This document shows positions 8,655 through 16,813 of a DNA stretch of 64,000 nucleotides, piece by piece. The DNA comes from CBDESN01 sp965242495 (GTDB lineage: Bacteria > Pseudomonadota > Alphaproteobacteria > MPNO01). The notes beneath the pieces are model-generated. The model was not told the origin of the DNA, made no database searches, and saw nothing but the letters and a program-made list of their open reading frames with translations. The stretch spans positions 1,364,001-1,428,000 of the forward strand of contig OZ251446.1 of the NCBI GenBank assembly GCA_965242495.1. Reading direction: 5' to 3'. The translations under genes and the position numbers were made by a program. The stretch's first letter is position 1, and every line of letters begins with the position of its first letter.

Positions 8655-9722
8655 TCAGGCCGCGCGCCGGTTGGCCTCGAGCCAGGAATCCACCAGCGCC
8701 ACGGTCTCGTCGACCTCGGCGGAGCGCAGGCCGTGCTGCCGGGCGATGGTCTGCACCAGATGGTCGGCGCGTTCGATATGGGGCGCGCCGGCGAGCAGCG
8801 CGCGCGCCGCGGAGGACGGCCTGGCGAGCCCCTGCGCCGCGGCGGCGTATTTCTCGAACGGGACCAGATCGGCCTCGGCCGCGCCCAGGCGGATGCACAG
8901 GCCGCGCACCCAGTCGTAGACCGACCGCGACCGCTCGACGTCGGCATGGACGGCGTCGCGGATCGAGCGCATGTCCTCCTTCTGCACGCAGCGATAGTTG
9001 CCGGTCAGCAGCATGGCCCATTTGGCGAGCGGTACGAAAATCGACTCGTGCAGCCTGAGCTTGACCGGCAGCTCGATCTCGTCGCCGCCGTCGTCGAAGC
9101 GAGCCGCGGCGATGTCGTCCTGCATCCGGCGGAGCATGTCGGTATGGCGGTCGGAATCGAATCGCGCCGCCTTGAAATTCGTCGGCAGGGTCACCTGGAG
9201 CACGTTCGCCGCCTCGTCCGGCGGGCGGAACGCCTGCGGGTCGGGGCTGCACAGGGTCATCAGCGCGGGGTCGAAGCCGTCCCATACCGCGGCGTCGGCG
9301 TAGCAGGCCCGCAACGGCCCGATGTCGAGGCCCGGTATGCGCGCGAGATAGGGCGGCGGCGGCATGTTCATGATCGACATGCAGGGAACGCCGGACGCCG
9401 CGGCCGCATCCAGCAGCGCGCGCACGGCCGGATGGCGGTATTGGGGCTCCTGCATGGCGAGGGCGATCAGATCGTGGTCCGACGGATCGGCCGCATCCGG
9501 AGCCGCGGCGGAGAGCGAACCCGGCAGCGCGCGCGAATCGATTTCCACCTGCCGGTCTCCGCCCTTCGCCGGCATCCGCACCCGGACGCCCTCGCGGTCG
9601 ATCAGCGCCGCCTCGTCGGGCAGGCAGATCAATCGGACCGTATGTCCCGCGAGCAGCAGTTTCGCCGCCAGGAGCGAGCCGTAGGACGCTCCCAGGATGA
9701 GCACGCTGTAGGTGGCCGCCAT
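8655..9722 (-). CDS. PanE/ApbA-like NAD(P)-binding reductase
   Basis: A 355-residue protein with an N-terminal Rossmann segment VLILGASYGSLLAAKLL (GxxxG-type dinucleotide site) and a helical C-terminal domain resembling 2-dehydropantoate 2-reductase. A proline-rich MNMPPPPYLARIPG segment follows the Rossmann half. ATG 9722 is preceded by a strong GGGAGGGAAGG. It reads in the same direction as cofD and cofC and could be their operon leader. Either it acts on a keto acid unrelated to F420 or it is an F420-associated oxidoreductase; the sequence alone does not decide. It is divergent from the glutamine amidotransferase gene, leaving a 127-base shared upstream region. Confidence 0.8.
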   Translation of the reverse strand: MAATYSVLILGASYGSLLAAKLLLAGHTVRLICLPDEAALIDREGVRVRMPAKGGDRQVEIDSRALPGSLSAAAPDAADPSDHDLIALAMQEPQYRHPAVRALLDAAAASGVPCMSIMNMPPPPYLARIPGLDIGPLRACYADAAVWDGFDPALMTLCSPDPQAFRPPDEAANVLQVTLPTNFKAARFDSDRHTDMLRRMQDDIAAARFDDGGDEIELPVKLRLHESIFVPLAKWAMLLTGNYRCVQKEDMRSIRDAVHADVERSRSVYDWVRGLCIRLGAAEADLVPFEKYAAAAQGLARPSSAARALLAGAPHIERADHLVQTIARQHGLRSAEVDETVALVDSWLEANRRAA

Positions 9723-9849
9723 CGACCTTCCCTCCCTGCAATCGGCGCGGGCCCGCCGCGCCCCGTATGGTCCACGGCTTGGCCGTCCGCCGCAACGGAT
9801 TTGGCGTGGGCGGCTTGCGTCGGGGAGGCGGGAAGGATTGAATCCCGCC

Positions 9850-10569
9850 ATGCGGCTGCTCGTCTTCCAGCATGTCGATTGCGAACATCCCGGCCGGCTG
9901 CGGCGGTTCCTGGCCGCCGACGGCGTGGACTGGCGCGCGGTCGAGCTCGATGCGGGCGAGCCGGTCCCGCCGCTGGAGGAATACGACGCGCTGTGGGTCA
10001 TGGGCGGCCCGATGGACGTCTGGGACGTGAAGGAGCATCCCTGGCTGGTCGCCGAGAAGCGGGCGATCCGCCGCTGGGTGCGCGAGCTCGAACGGCCGTT
10101 CCTCGGCGTCTGCCTCGGGCATCAGCTGCTCGCCGACGCGCTGGGCGGGACCTGCGGGCCGCTGAAGGAGCCCGAGATCGGCGTCCTCGAGGTGGAGCTC
10201 ACCCCGCCGGGCCGGAAGGACCCGATCTTCGCCGGCATGGAGGCGCGCCAGACCGTCCTGCAATGGCACGGCGCGCAGGTCGCGCAGCCGCCGGACGATG
10301 CGGTCGTGCTGGCGGGCAATGCGGCCTGCGCCGTGCAGGCGCTGCGGGCGGGACGCCGCGCCTGGTCGACGCAGTACCACGTCGAGGTCGAACCGGAGAC
10401 GGTCGCCGCCTGGGGCGCCGTGCCCGCCTATCGGGCGGCGCTCGAATCGTCGTTGGGGGCGGGCGGGCTCGACCGGCTCGCGGGCGCGGCCGACGCCGGC
10501 ATGGCGGGCTTCGCCGCCGCCGCCGAACGCCTGTACCGCAACTTCATGGCCGCGGCGTCGGGGCGATGA
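9850..10569 (+). CDS. Class I glutamine amidotransferase-like protein
   Basis: A 239-residue GATase1 protein. The triad is visible: nucleophile Cys88 in GVCLGHQLL, and His177/Glu179 in QYHVEVEPE, equivalent to the family's QFHPE. The oxyanion strand VMGGPMD is near residue 50. It is a stand-alone protein of GuaA-like N-terminal type, related to YfeJ/gamma-glutamyl hydrolase-like members, and lacks a synthetase domain. The ATG at 9850 is the only well placed start. It stands alone between the divergent PanE-like gene and the korA promoter. The amido acceptor is unknown. Confidence 0.9.
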   Translation: MRLLVFQHVDCEHPGRLRRFLAADGVDWRAVELDAGEPVPPLEEYDALWVMGGPMDVWDVKEHPWLVAEKRAIRRWVRELERPFLGVCLGHQLLADALGGTCGPLKEPEIGVLEVELTPPGRKDPIFAGMEARQTVLQWHGAQVAQPPDDAVVLAGNAACAVQALRAGRRAWSTQYHVEVEPETVAAWGAVPAYRAALESSLGAGGLDRLAGAADAGMAGFAAAAERLYRNFMAAASGR

Positions 10570-10645
10570 CGCCGCGGCGCCGCCGTGCTAGGATGGGTTC
10601 GCGCAAGGGGCATGGCGCGCGGCCGTTGGCGGGCGGCGCGCCGGG

Positions 10646-10674
10646 TTGACACCCGGCCGGCCGCGGCCATAAAC
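10646..10674 (+). promoter_or_regulatory. Predicted sigma70-type promoter of korAB
   Basis: A perfect TTGACA (10646-10651) is followed after 17 bases by ATAAAC (10669-10674), about 50 bases before the korA start. The spacer is nearly pure G/C. Prediction is from sequence only. Confidence 0.5.
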
Positions 10675-10723
10675 CCGATCCGACGCCGACGAGGTTTCGC
10701 AGAGCTCGAGAGCGGATTCGATC

Positions 10724-12601
10724 ATGGCGACCAATGTGGCGACAAAGGAGCCGCCGGGCGCGGCCGGGCGGACCTCCGTCGATGCCGTCGTCGTCCGCTT
10801 CGCGGGCGATTCGGGCGACGGGATGCAGCTGACCGGCGCGCAGTTCACCCAGACGACGGCGCTGATGGGGAACGACCTCGCGACCTTCCCCGACTTCCCG
10901 GCGGAGATCCGGGCGCCCGTCGGCACCACCTACGGCGTCTCCGCCTTCCAGATCAACTTCGCGTCGCACGACATCATGACGCCGGGCGATGCGCCCAACG
11001 TGCTGGTGGCGATGAACCCGGCGGCGCTCAAGGTGCATCTGCGGGACGTGGCCAAGGGCGGCGCGATCGTCCTCAACACCGGCGCCTTCACCGCCAGGAA
11101 CATCGCCAAGGCCGGCTATCGGACCAACCCGCTGGAGGACGGGACGCTCGACAACTACGTCGTCATCGACGTCGACATCTCCAAGATGACGCTCGCCGCG
11201 GTCGCCGGGTCGGGGCTGTCCAACAAGGAGGCGCTGCGCTGCAAGAACATGTGGGCGCTGGGCCTGATGTGCTGGATGTACGACCGCGATCGCGAGCCCA
11301 CGATCGACTGGCTGCGCGCGCGCTTCGCCAAATCGGCGCCCAACGTCGCCGAGGCCAACATCGCCGCGCTCAACGCCGGCCACGCCTATGGCGAGACCGC
11401 CGAACTGCCGTCCGGGGCCGAAGCTTACGTCGTGCCCAAGGCCGACGTGTCGCCGGGCGTCTATCGCGCGGTGACCGGGACCGAGGCGATCGCCTGGGGG
11501 CTCGTGACCGGGGCGCGCAAGGCGGGGCTCGAACTGTTCTTCGGCTCCTATCCGATCACGCCGGCGTCGGCGCTGCTGCACGCGCTGGCGAATCTGCGCC
11601 AGTACGGCGTGACCACCTTCCAGGCCGAGGACGAGATCTCGGCCGTGTGCTCGGCCATCGGCGCGTCCTATGCCGGGTCGATCGGGGTCACGTCGAGCTC
11701 GGGGCCGGGGGTGGCGCTCAAGACCGAGGGGCTGGGCCTCGCGGTCGCGGCCGAACTGCCGCTGGTGGTGGTCAACAGCCAGCGCGGCGGACCGTCCACG
11801 GGGCTGCCGACCAAGACCGAGCAATCCGACCTGTTCCAGGCGGTCTACGGGCGCAACGCCGACACGCCGCTGCCCGTTATCGCGGCCAGGACCGCCGGCG
11901 ACTGCTTCTTCACCGCGGTCGAGGCGATCCGCCTGGCGACCAAATACATGACGCCGGTGATCCTGCTGACCGACGGCTATCTCGCCAACGCCGCCGAGCC
12001 GTGGGAGATCCCCGACGTGGACGACATCCCGTCGTTCAAGGTGAACTTCAGCGCCGATCCGGAGGGGTTCCACCCGTTCCGCCGCGACGAGACGACGCTG
12101 GCCCGCGACTGGGCGGTCCCCGGCGCGCCCGGCATGATGCATCGCATCGGCGGCATCGAGAAGGATTACGACTCCGGGCATATCTCCTACGACCCGGCGA
12201 ACCACCACCGGATGACCAAGGTGCGGGCGGCCAAGATCGACGGCATCGCCGGCGACATCCCGCATCAGGAGGTCGCTCTGGGCGCGGAGGGCGGCCGGCT
12301 CGCCGTCGTCGGCTGGGGTTCGACCTTCGGCGCGATCAACCAGGCGGCGGCGCGCTGCCGCAAGGACGGCCTCGACGTCTCGCACATACACGTCCGGCAT
12401 ATCTGGCCGCTGCCGTCCAACCTGGGCCGGCTGCTGCGCGGCTACGATCGGATCCTGGCGCCGGAGATGAACAACGGCCAGCTCCTGGCCCTGCTGCGGG
12501 CGCAGTACCTGGTTCCGGTCGAGGGGTTCAATCAGATCTCGGGCCTTCCCTTCAAGGTGTCGGACCTGGAAGCCGAGATGCGCGCGCGAACGGAGGGTTG
12601 A
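10724..12601 (+). CDS. korA: 2-oxoacid (2-oxoglutarate):ferredoxin oxidoreductase, fused gamma/alpha subunit
   Basis: A 625-residue subunit that combines the gamma domain (residues about 20-200, opening with FAGDSGDGMQLTGAQF) and the alpha/pyrimidine domain (from about 245, GLELFFGSYPITPASALLHAL). This gamma-alpha fusion is the common arrangement of two-subunit KorAB enzymes. The enzyme decarboxylates a 2-oxoacid to the acyl-CoA and reduces ferredoxin, or runs in the reductive direction. One base separates its stop from korB. The downstream ferredoxin-NADP reductase gene gives the likely outlet for reduced ferredoxin. 2-Oxoglutarate specificity is inferred from the family and not proven. Confidence 0.93.
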   Translation: MATNVATKEPPGAAGRTSVDAVVVRFAGDSGDGMQLTGAQFTQTTALMGNDLATFPDFPAEIRAPVGTTYGVSAFQINFASHDIMTPGDAPNVLVAMNPAALKVHLRDVAKGGAIVLNTGAFTARNIAKAGYRTNPLEDGTLDNYVVIDVDISKMTLAAVAGSGLSNKEALRCKNMWALGLMCWMYDRDREPTIDWLRARFAKSAPNVAEANIAALNAGHAYGETAELPSGAEAYVVPKADVSPGVYRAVTGTEAIAWGLVTGARKAGLELFFGSYPITPASALLHALANLRQYGVTTFQAEDEISAVCSAIGASYAGSIGVTSSSGPGVALKTEGLGLAVAAELPLVVVNSQRGGPSTGLPTKTEQSDLFQAVYGRNADTPLPVIAARTAGDCFFTAVEAIRLATKYMTPVILLTDGYLANAAEPWEIPDVDDIPSFKVNFSADPEGFHPFRRDETTLARDWAVPGAPGMMHRIGGIEKDYDSGHISYDPANHHRMTKVRAAKIDGIAGDIPHQEVALGAEGGRLAVVGWGSTFGAINQAAARCRKDGLDVSHIHVRHIWPLPSNLGRLLRGYDRILAPEMNNGQLLALLRAQYLVPVEGFNQISGLPFKVSDLEAEMRARTEG

Positions 12602-12602
12602 G

Positions 12603-13634
12603 ATGAACGTCCAGACGCCGCCGGAGAAGCTCAAGCCCGCGGATTACGCCTCCGACCAGGAGGTGCGCTGGTGCCCCGGCTGCGGCGATTACGCCATCGT
12701 CAAGTCGGTGCATCGGGCCCTCGCCGACCTCGAACTGCCGCTGGAGAAGGTGGTGTTCGTCTCCGGCATCGGCTGCGCCGCGCGCTTCCCCTACTACATG
12801 GCGACCTACGGCTTCCACACCATCCACGGGCGCGCGCCCGCGGTGGCGACGGGGGTCAAGCTGGCCAACCCCGCGCTCGACGTGTGGCTGGTGATGGGCG
12901 ACGGCGATGCGCTGTCGATCGGCGGCAACCACACGCTGCACGCGCTGCGGCGCAACGTCGACATGCAGATGCTGCTGTTCAACAACGAGATCTACGGGCT
13001 CACCAAGGGCCAGTACTCGCCGACCTCGCGGCCGGGCACGCGGTCGCCGTCGACGCCGTTGGGCTCGGTGGATTCGCCGGTCAACGCCTGCGTATTCGCC
13101 CTCGGGGCCGGCGCGCGCTTCGTCGCCCGGTCGGTCGACACCAACCAGAAGCACCTGCCGGAGACGCTCAAGCGGGCGCACGCGCATAAGGGCGCCTCCT
13201 TCGTCGAGATCGTCCAGAACTGCATCGTCTACAACGACGGCGTCTTCGCCGACTGGACCGAGCGCAGCGTGGCTCCGGACCGCCAGATCGCGGTCGAACA
13301 CGGCGCGCCGCTGATCTTCGGCGCCGACCGGAATCGCGGCCTCGCCTTCGACCCGAAGCGGATGGCGCTCGAAGTCGTGACCGTCGGCGAGAACGGCGCG
13401 ACGGAGGACGACGTCCTCGTCCACGACCAGACCAACCGGACGCTGGCGAACCTGCTCGCGGCGATGGAGCATCCCGAATTCCCGGTCGCGATCGGCGTCA
13501 TCTACGACGACCCGGCCGAGAGCTACGACCGGGCGGTCCACGGCCAGCTCGCGGAGGTGCGGGAAAAGACTCCGCCGACCGACCTCAACGCGATGCTGCG
13601 CAAGGGCCGGACCTGGACGGTCGCCGCCGGCTGA
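12603..13634 (+). CDS. korB: 2-oxoacid (2-oxoglutarate):ferredoxin oxidoreductase, beta subunit
   Basis: A 343-residue thiamine-diphosphate and 4Fe-4S subunit. Visible features are WCPGCGDYAIV and GIGCAARFP, which supply cluster cysteines, and the ThDP motif GDGDALSIGGNH followed by LFNNEIYGLTKGQ. The C-terminal about 90 residues match the KorB extension. It begins one base after the korA stop. Together the two subunits form the alpha2beta2 enzyme used in the TCA cycle or in its reductive branch. There is no oxygen-tolerance signature that can be read directly. Confidence 0.94.
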   Translation: MNVQTPPEKLKPADYASDQEVRWCPGCGDYAIVKSVHRALADLELPLEKVVFVSGIGCAARFPYYMATYGFHTIHGRAPAVATGVKLANPALDVWLVMGDGDALSIGGNHTLHALRRNVDMQMLLFNNEIYGLTKGQYSPTSRPGTRSPSTPLGSVDSPVNACVFALGAGARFVARSVDTNQKHLPETLKRAHAHKGASFVEIVQNCIVYNDGVFADWTERSVAPDRQIAVEHGAPLIFGADRNRGLAFDPKRMALEVVTVGENGATEDDVLVHDQTNRTLANLLAAMEHPEFPVAIGVIYDDPAESYDRAVHGQLAEVREKTPPTDLNAMLRKGRTWTVAAG

Positions 13635-13689
13635 CCGCCGGGCCGAACGCCGCCCCGCGGCCGGGAACGCCGGACCGGAAGAAGCGGAG

Positions 13690-15012
13690 ATGAGCCGCAG
13701 CGTCGCCATCGTGGGCTCCGGCCCGGGCGGCATGTACGCCGCCCAGGGGCTGATCGACAGGCTGCCGGGTTGCCGGGTCGACGTCTTCGACAAGCTGTGC
13801 TCGCCGTTCGGGCTGATCCGGGGCGGCGTGGCGCCGGACCACCAGAAGACCAAGCGGATCGAGCGCGCCTTCGAGCGGACGATGCTGGCCGAAGGCGTGC
13901 GCTTTCTCGGCAACGTCGAGATCGGGCGCGACCTGGGCGTGGACGAGCTCGAGGCCATGTACGATGCGGTCGTCCTCGCCTACGGGGCGCCCTACGACAA
14001 CCGGTTGGGCGTTCCCGGCGAGGACAAGGCCAACGTCTTCGGCTCCAACGCCTTCGTCGGCTGGTACAACTGCCACCCGGAGTTCCTCGACCTCGATCCC
14101 GATCTCGACATCGACGCCGCGGCGGTGGTGGGCGTGGGCAACGTCGCGGTGGACGTGGCCCGCGTGCTGGCCAAGACCGCGCGGGAGATGGCGACGACCG
14201 ACCTCGCCCCCTATGCCGGGGCGGCGATCGACGCATCGCCGATTCGGGACATCCACGTATTCGGCCGGCGCGGGCCGGTCGAGGCGGTGTTCACCAACGT
14301 CGAGCTGCGCGAGATGGGCCAGCTCGAGAACTGCGTCCCGGTGCTCGATCCGGCGCAGCTGCCGGCGCGGGTCGAAGCCCCCTATATGAGCGACCGCGAC
14401 CTCCGCCTGCGGGCGAAGAACGTGGACACGCTGCGCTCCTTCCTCCGGGTGAGCCCCGACGGCAAGGACAAGCGGCTGCACATGACGTTCTACGCTTCGC
14501 CGGTGGAGATACTCGGCGGCGAACGGGTCGAAGGCGTCCGCATGGAGCGCACGCGCGTGGAGGAGGGCCGCTGCATCCCGACCGGCGAGACGTTCGACGT
14601 GCCTTGCCGGATGGTCGTGACCTGCATCGGCTCGCGCGCCGAGCCGATCGAGGGCGTCCCCTTCGACGACCGGCGCGGCGTCGCCGTCCACGAGGCGGGC
14701 AGGGTGCGGCGCGGCCTCTACGCCGTCGGCTGGATCAAGCGCGGAGCCGTCGGCACCATCGGTACCAACAAGAACGACTCGCTCGAAGTGGTCGATCTGC
14801 TGATCTCGGAACTGGCGGGCGCGGACCAGGACGGCCCCGCGGCCTTCGACCGGCTGGCGCGGAGCCGCGGCTTGCGGTCGGTCGCTTACGCCGAATGGCG
14901 GGTCATCGACCGGCTGGAGCGGGCGGCGGCGGCCCCGGGCGCACCGCGCCGCAAATTCCTGACGCCCGCAGACATGCTCGCCGCCCTGGAGCGCGCTCAG
15001 GCGGCGGAATAG
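13690..15012 (+). CDS. Ferredoxin--NADP+ reductase, adrenodoxin reductase (FprA) type
   Basis: A 440-residue flavoprotein. The N-terminal FAD loop is IVGSGPGGMYAAQGL, followed by PFGLIRGGVAPDHQ, the NADP-binding VGVGNVAVDVARVL near residue 151, and the closing FAD/NADP segment GWIKRGAVGTIGTNKND near residue 350. These are diagnostic of the mitochondrial adrenodoxin reductase/mycobacterial FprA family, distinct from plant-type FNR. AAGCGGAG precedes the ATG. It follows korB by 55 bases and probably passes electrons between ferredoxin from KorAB and NADP(H). Confidence 0.94.
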   Translation: MSRSVAIVGSGPGGMYAAQGLIDRLPGCRVDVFDKLCSPFGLIRGGVAPDHQKTKRIERAFERTMLAEGVRFLGNVEIGRDLGVDELEAMYDAVVLAYGAPYDNRLGVPGEDKANVFGSNAFVGWYNCHPEFLDLDPDLDIDAAAVVGVGNVAVDVARVLAKTAREMATTDLAPYAGAAIDASPIRDIHVFGRRGPVEAVFTNVELREMGQLENCVPVLDPAQLPARVEAPYMSDRDLRLRAKNVDTLRSFLRVSPDGKDKRLHMTFYASPVEILGGERVEGVRMERTRVEEGRCIPTGETFDVPCRMVVTCIGSRAEPIEGVPFDDRRGVAVHEAGRVRRGLYAVGWIKRGAVGTIGTNKNDSLEVVDLLISELAGADQDGPAAFDRLARSRGLRSVAYAEWRVIDRLERAAAAPGAPRRKFLTPADMLAALERAQAAE

Positions 15013-15022
15013 GAGGTCTCCC

Positions 15023-15403
15023 ATGCCACAGACGATCAACGCATCCAAGGTCGCCGAATCCCGCGTGCCGATCAGCCATGCGGCCAGGACCGGGAATCTG
15101 CTCTACGTCTCCGGCATCACGCCGTTCGCTCCCGACGGCGGCATCGCCAGGAAAGACTTCCCGGCCCAGATGCGGCAATGCATGGACAACATCGCCGCCG
15201 TCCTCGCCGAGGCGGGAACTTCGTTCGACCGCGTGGTCAAGATGAACGTGCTGCTGGGCGACGTGCGGGCCGATTTCGACGCGATGAACGAGATCTACCG
15301 CAGCTATTTCGAGGAAGGCCGCTACCCGGCCCGCACCACGGTCGGCGTCACCCTGCCCCACCCGGATTTCCTGCTGGAGATCGAGTGCGTGGCGGAGGTG
15401 TAG
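15023..15403 (+). CDS. RidA family (enamine/imine deaminase-like) protein
   Basis: A 126-residue YjgF/YER057c/UK114 protein. Arg104 (PARTTVGV) and Glu121 (LEIECVAEV) match the conserved active-site pair of RidA deaminases, which clear reactive 2-aminoacrylate-type intermediates. TAGGAGG precedes the ATG, ten bases after the reductase stop, so it belongs to the korAB operon. It ends at the junction with the AT-rich island. Confidence 0.93.
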   Translation: MPQTINASKVAESRVPISHAARTGNLLYVSGITPFAPDGGIARKDFPAQMRQCMDNIAAVLAEAGTSFDRVVKMNVLLGDVRADFDAMNEIYRSYFEEGRYPARTTVGVTLPHPDFLLEIECVAEV

Positions 15404-15462
15404 GCCGGGGCGCGCCGCCGGGCGCAAACGCGCGAAATGCCTGCAAATTATAGATTTACGAT

Positions 15463-16089
15463 ATGAAAACAGATACAGCAGAAATGCCTGAATGGCTCCG
15501 GGTTGGCGAACGAGAAGATGCAGTCAGCGCCTTGGAATTCGCTGTTGAGGTTTCATCGACGCTAAACGTAACGCCTCTGAATTGGAAGTGGCTGCTAATT
15601 GTTATCCATAACGCGCTCCAAGGAGCATTGGTATGCACGCTAAGTGGTTCGCACGCTACGGGCGCACTCAGCGAGAAATCGATGAAAGCGGTATGGAAGT
15701 GGTATGAGGATTCGTCCACCTACACGAAATCTCAGCACCCAAAGGAATGGCTTGCCCCGCCCTTGGAGCTGTACGAGAGGGCCAAGCAAAAATGCTATAT
15801 GCGTGAGTTTGATGGCAGTCCAATCAGTACGACGCAAGATCAGGACGACGATGTGAAAAAATTGAACCAACTCCGCAGGCTTTTCGCTCACTACACACCT
15901 TGTGAATGGTCCATTGAGACTGAAGGACTACCGCGGATTGTAGTGAACGTAGTCGGGGTGATTGAGGAGCTATTGCAGCATCCTGCGTTTTGGTTGCGGC
16001 TGGAACCGAAGCAAGAATGCCGTGCTCGTCAAGCAATAGCCCAACTCCGACAAAAGTTTCTTCAATCGACAGAAGCACGGGCCTCATGA
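15463..16089 (+). CDS. Uncharacterised protein with HEPN-like R-x4-H motif
   Basis: A 208-residue protein of far lower GC and different codon use than any neighbour. Residues 40-60 (WKWLLIVIHNALQGALVC) form a hydrophobic helix. Residues 134-145 read LNQLRRLFAHYT, giving Arg138 and His143 in the R-x4-H spacing of HEPN ribonucleases, with the Asn/Arg context typical of that motif. HEPN domains occur in toxins, abortive-infection proteins and nucleotidyltransferase partners. No nucleotidyltransferase lies nearby. No Shine-Dalgarno site is evident; ATG 15484 is an alternative start. The HEPN assignment is by motif only and may be wrong; the gene being real is supported by its length and composition. 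Confidence 0.6.
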   Translation: MKTDTAEMPEWLRVGEREDAVSALEFAVEVSSTLNVTPLNWKWLLIVIHNALQGALVCTLSGSHATGALSEKSMKAVWKWYEDSSTYTKSQHPKEWLAPPLELYERAKQKCYMREFDGSPISTTQDQDDDVKKLNQLRRLFAHYTPCEWSIETEGLPRIVVNVVGVIEELLQHPAFWLRLEPKQECRARQAIAQLRQKFLQSTEARAS

Positions 16090-16101
16090 CAGGCAAGGGC
16101 T

Positions 16102-16431
16102 ATGGACCAGATGAACGCTATCGCCGGCGGCATGGTCGGCAGGCGGCTACGCTACCGGGACTTGGCACATGAAGGATAAGTCGGACACCAATTGGAAACT
16201 TGGGCTATCGAAATCCGATGTAGACGATGATCCTCTGCTCGGTTGAAAAATTTCAAAGCTCGTCAATTGCAATTCCAACGTCGAGCAGCCGTAATGAATT
16301 CCAAACACAAGGCAGGAAAATTTATGCAAGAAAATGAAAGTGAGTCTTTGCAAGATATTATCAACAAACCACCTAAACCACGCGAGCGGCCGATCAAGTA
16401 TACACCTGCAAGTTTGACTGAGTTTAGTTAG
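16102..16431 (+). other. Three overlapping short ORFs in the AT-rich island
   Basis: Three consecutive small frames are chained by overlap. 16102-16179 encodes 25 residues (MNAIAGGMVGRRLRYRDLA core). 16169-16246 encodes 25 residues (DTNWKLGLSKSDVDDD core) and overlaps the first by 11 bases. 16243-16431 starts with TTG inside the second stop (TTGA) and encodes 62 residues rich in Lys, Arg and Glu. They are either a translationally coupled set of micro-proteins or the decayed remains of one frameshifted gene. I do not recognise any of them. The base composition matches the HEPN-like gene before them, not the chromosome. Confidence 0.3.
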
Positions 16432-16476
16432 GTTGAAGGTGTTAAGGAAGCTAAAGGAGCCTAAGGAACATTTATT

Positions 16477-16566
16477 ATGCTCCAATATATAGCAATGATA
16501 ATTTATATATTGTTTGCATTGTGGTTATTTGTTGAAACTCTATACAAAGCTTTTGGCTTTGGGTAA
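16477..16566 (+). CDS. Putative 29-residue single-span membrane peptide
   Basis: ATG 16477 to TAA 16566 encodes 29 residues. Residues 2-20 (LQYIAMIIYILFALWLFVE) form one hydrophobic helix and the remainder is a short aromatic/basic tail. The purine-rich leader carries AAAGGAG and AAGGAA 9-20 bases upstream of the ATG. Such peptides occur as type I toxins, regulatory membrane peptides or phage products. It is the last item of the AT-rich island and ends just before a terminator hairpin that belongs to the opposite strand. No homologue is recognised; coding is inferred from composition and the ribosome site. Confidence 0.4.
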   Translation: MLQYIAMIIYILFALWLFVETLYKAFGFG

Positions 16567-16579
16567 AACTGCATGTAAT

Positions 16580-16621
16580 CCTAAAAAAGAGCAGGTGCGC
16601 CATCGCCCGGGCGACGGCGCA
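16580..16621 (-). terminator. Rho-independent terminator of the glycosyltransferase/CoA-transferase transcript
   Basis: A near-perfect inverted repeat occupies 16596-16621 (TGCGCC then TCGCCC pairing with GGGCGA then GGCGCA, one mismatch). Read on the minus strand it is followed within a few bases by a run of six T (16583-16588 on the plus strand as A). It lies just after the CaiB/BaiF remnant stop and closes the minus-strand operon. On the plus strand there is no T run, so it does not obviously stop the island genes. Confidence 0.65.
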
Positions 16622-16629
16622 TCGCCCGC

Positions 16630-16797
16630 TTACGCCACCCCGTCGCGCCGCAGCGCTGCGATTTCGTCCTCGGGCAGGCCGAGCAGGTCGCGCAGGATCT
16701 CGTCCGTGTGCTGGCCCAGCGTCGGGGCGGCGCGGGACGGCGGCCAGAGGCGCGTGCCCGACCCGCCCGCCGGCGCCGCCGGGAGGATCGGCGTCAT
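16630..16797 (-). pseudogene. 3' remnant of a CaiB/BaiF family CoA-transferase gene
   Basis: The C-terminal about 55 residues of a class III CoA-transferase remain. The telltale tail APTLGQHTDEILRDLLG followed by LPEDEIAALRRDGVA is the family's usual C-terminus. Nothing upstream continues it, because the GT22 gene ends 17 bases away in another frame. A full member is about 400 residues, so roughly 85 percent is missing. The native-looking terminator lies directly downstream. The simplest reading is that rearrangement or insertion replaced the 5' part. This is inferred from the tail alone. Confidence 0.6.
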
Positions 16798-16813
16798 GGG
16801 AGCCCGAGCGCCG

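Noticed and set aside
16243..16431. The 62-codon ORF as an independent gene
   Set aside because: It has no recognisable family and a TTG start; it was included only as part of the chained set.
16147..16485. A 112-codon minus-strand frame in the AT-rich island
   Set aside because: It has no ribosome site, no recognisable family and overlaps the better supported plus-strand frames.
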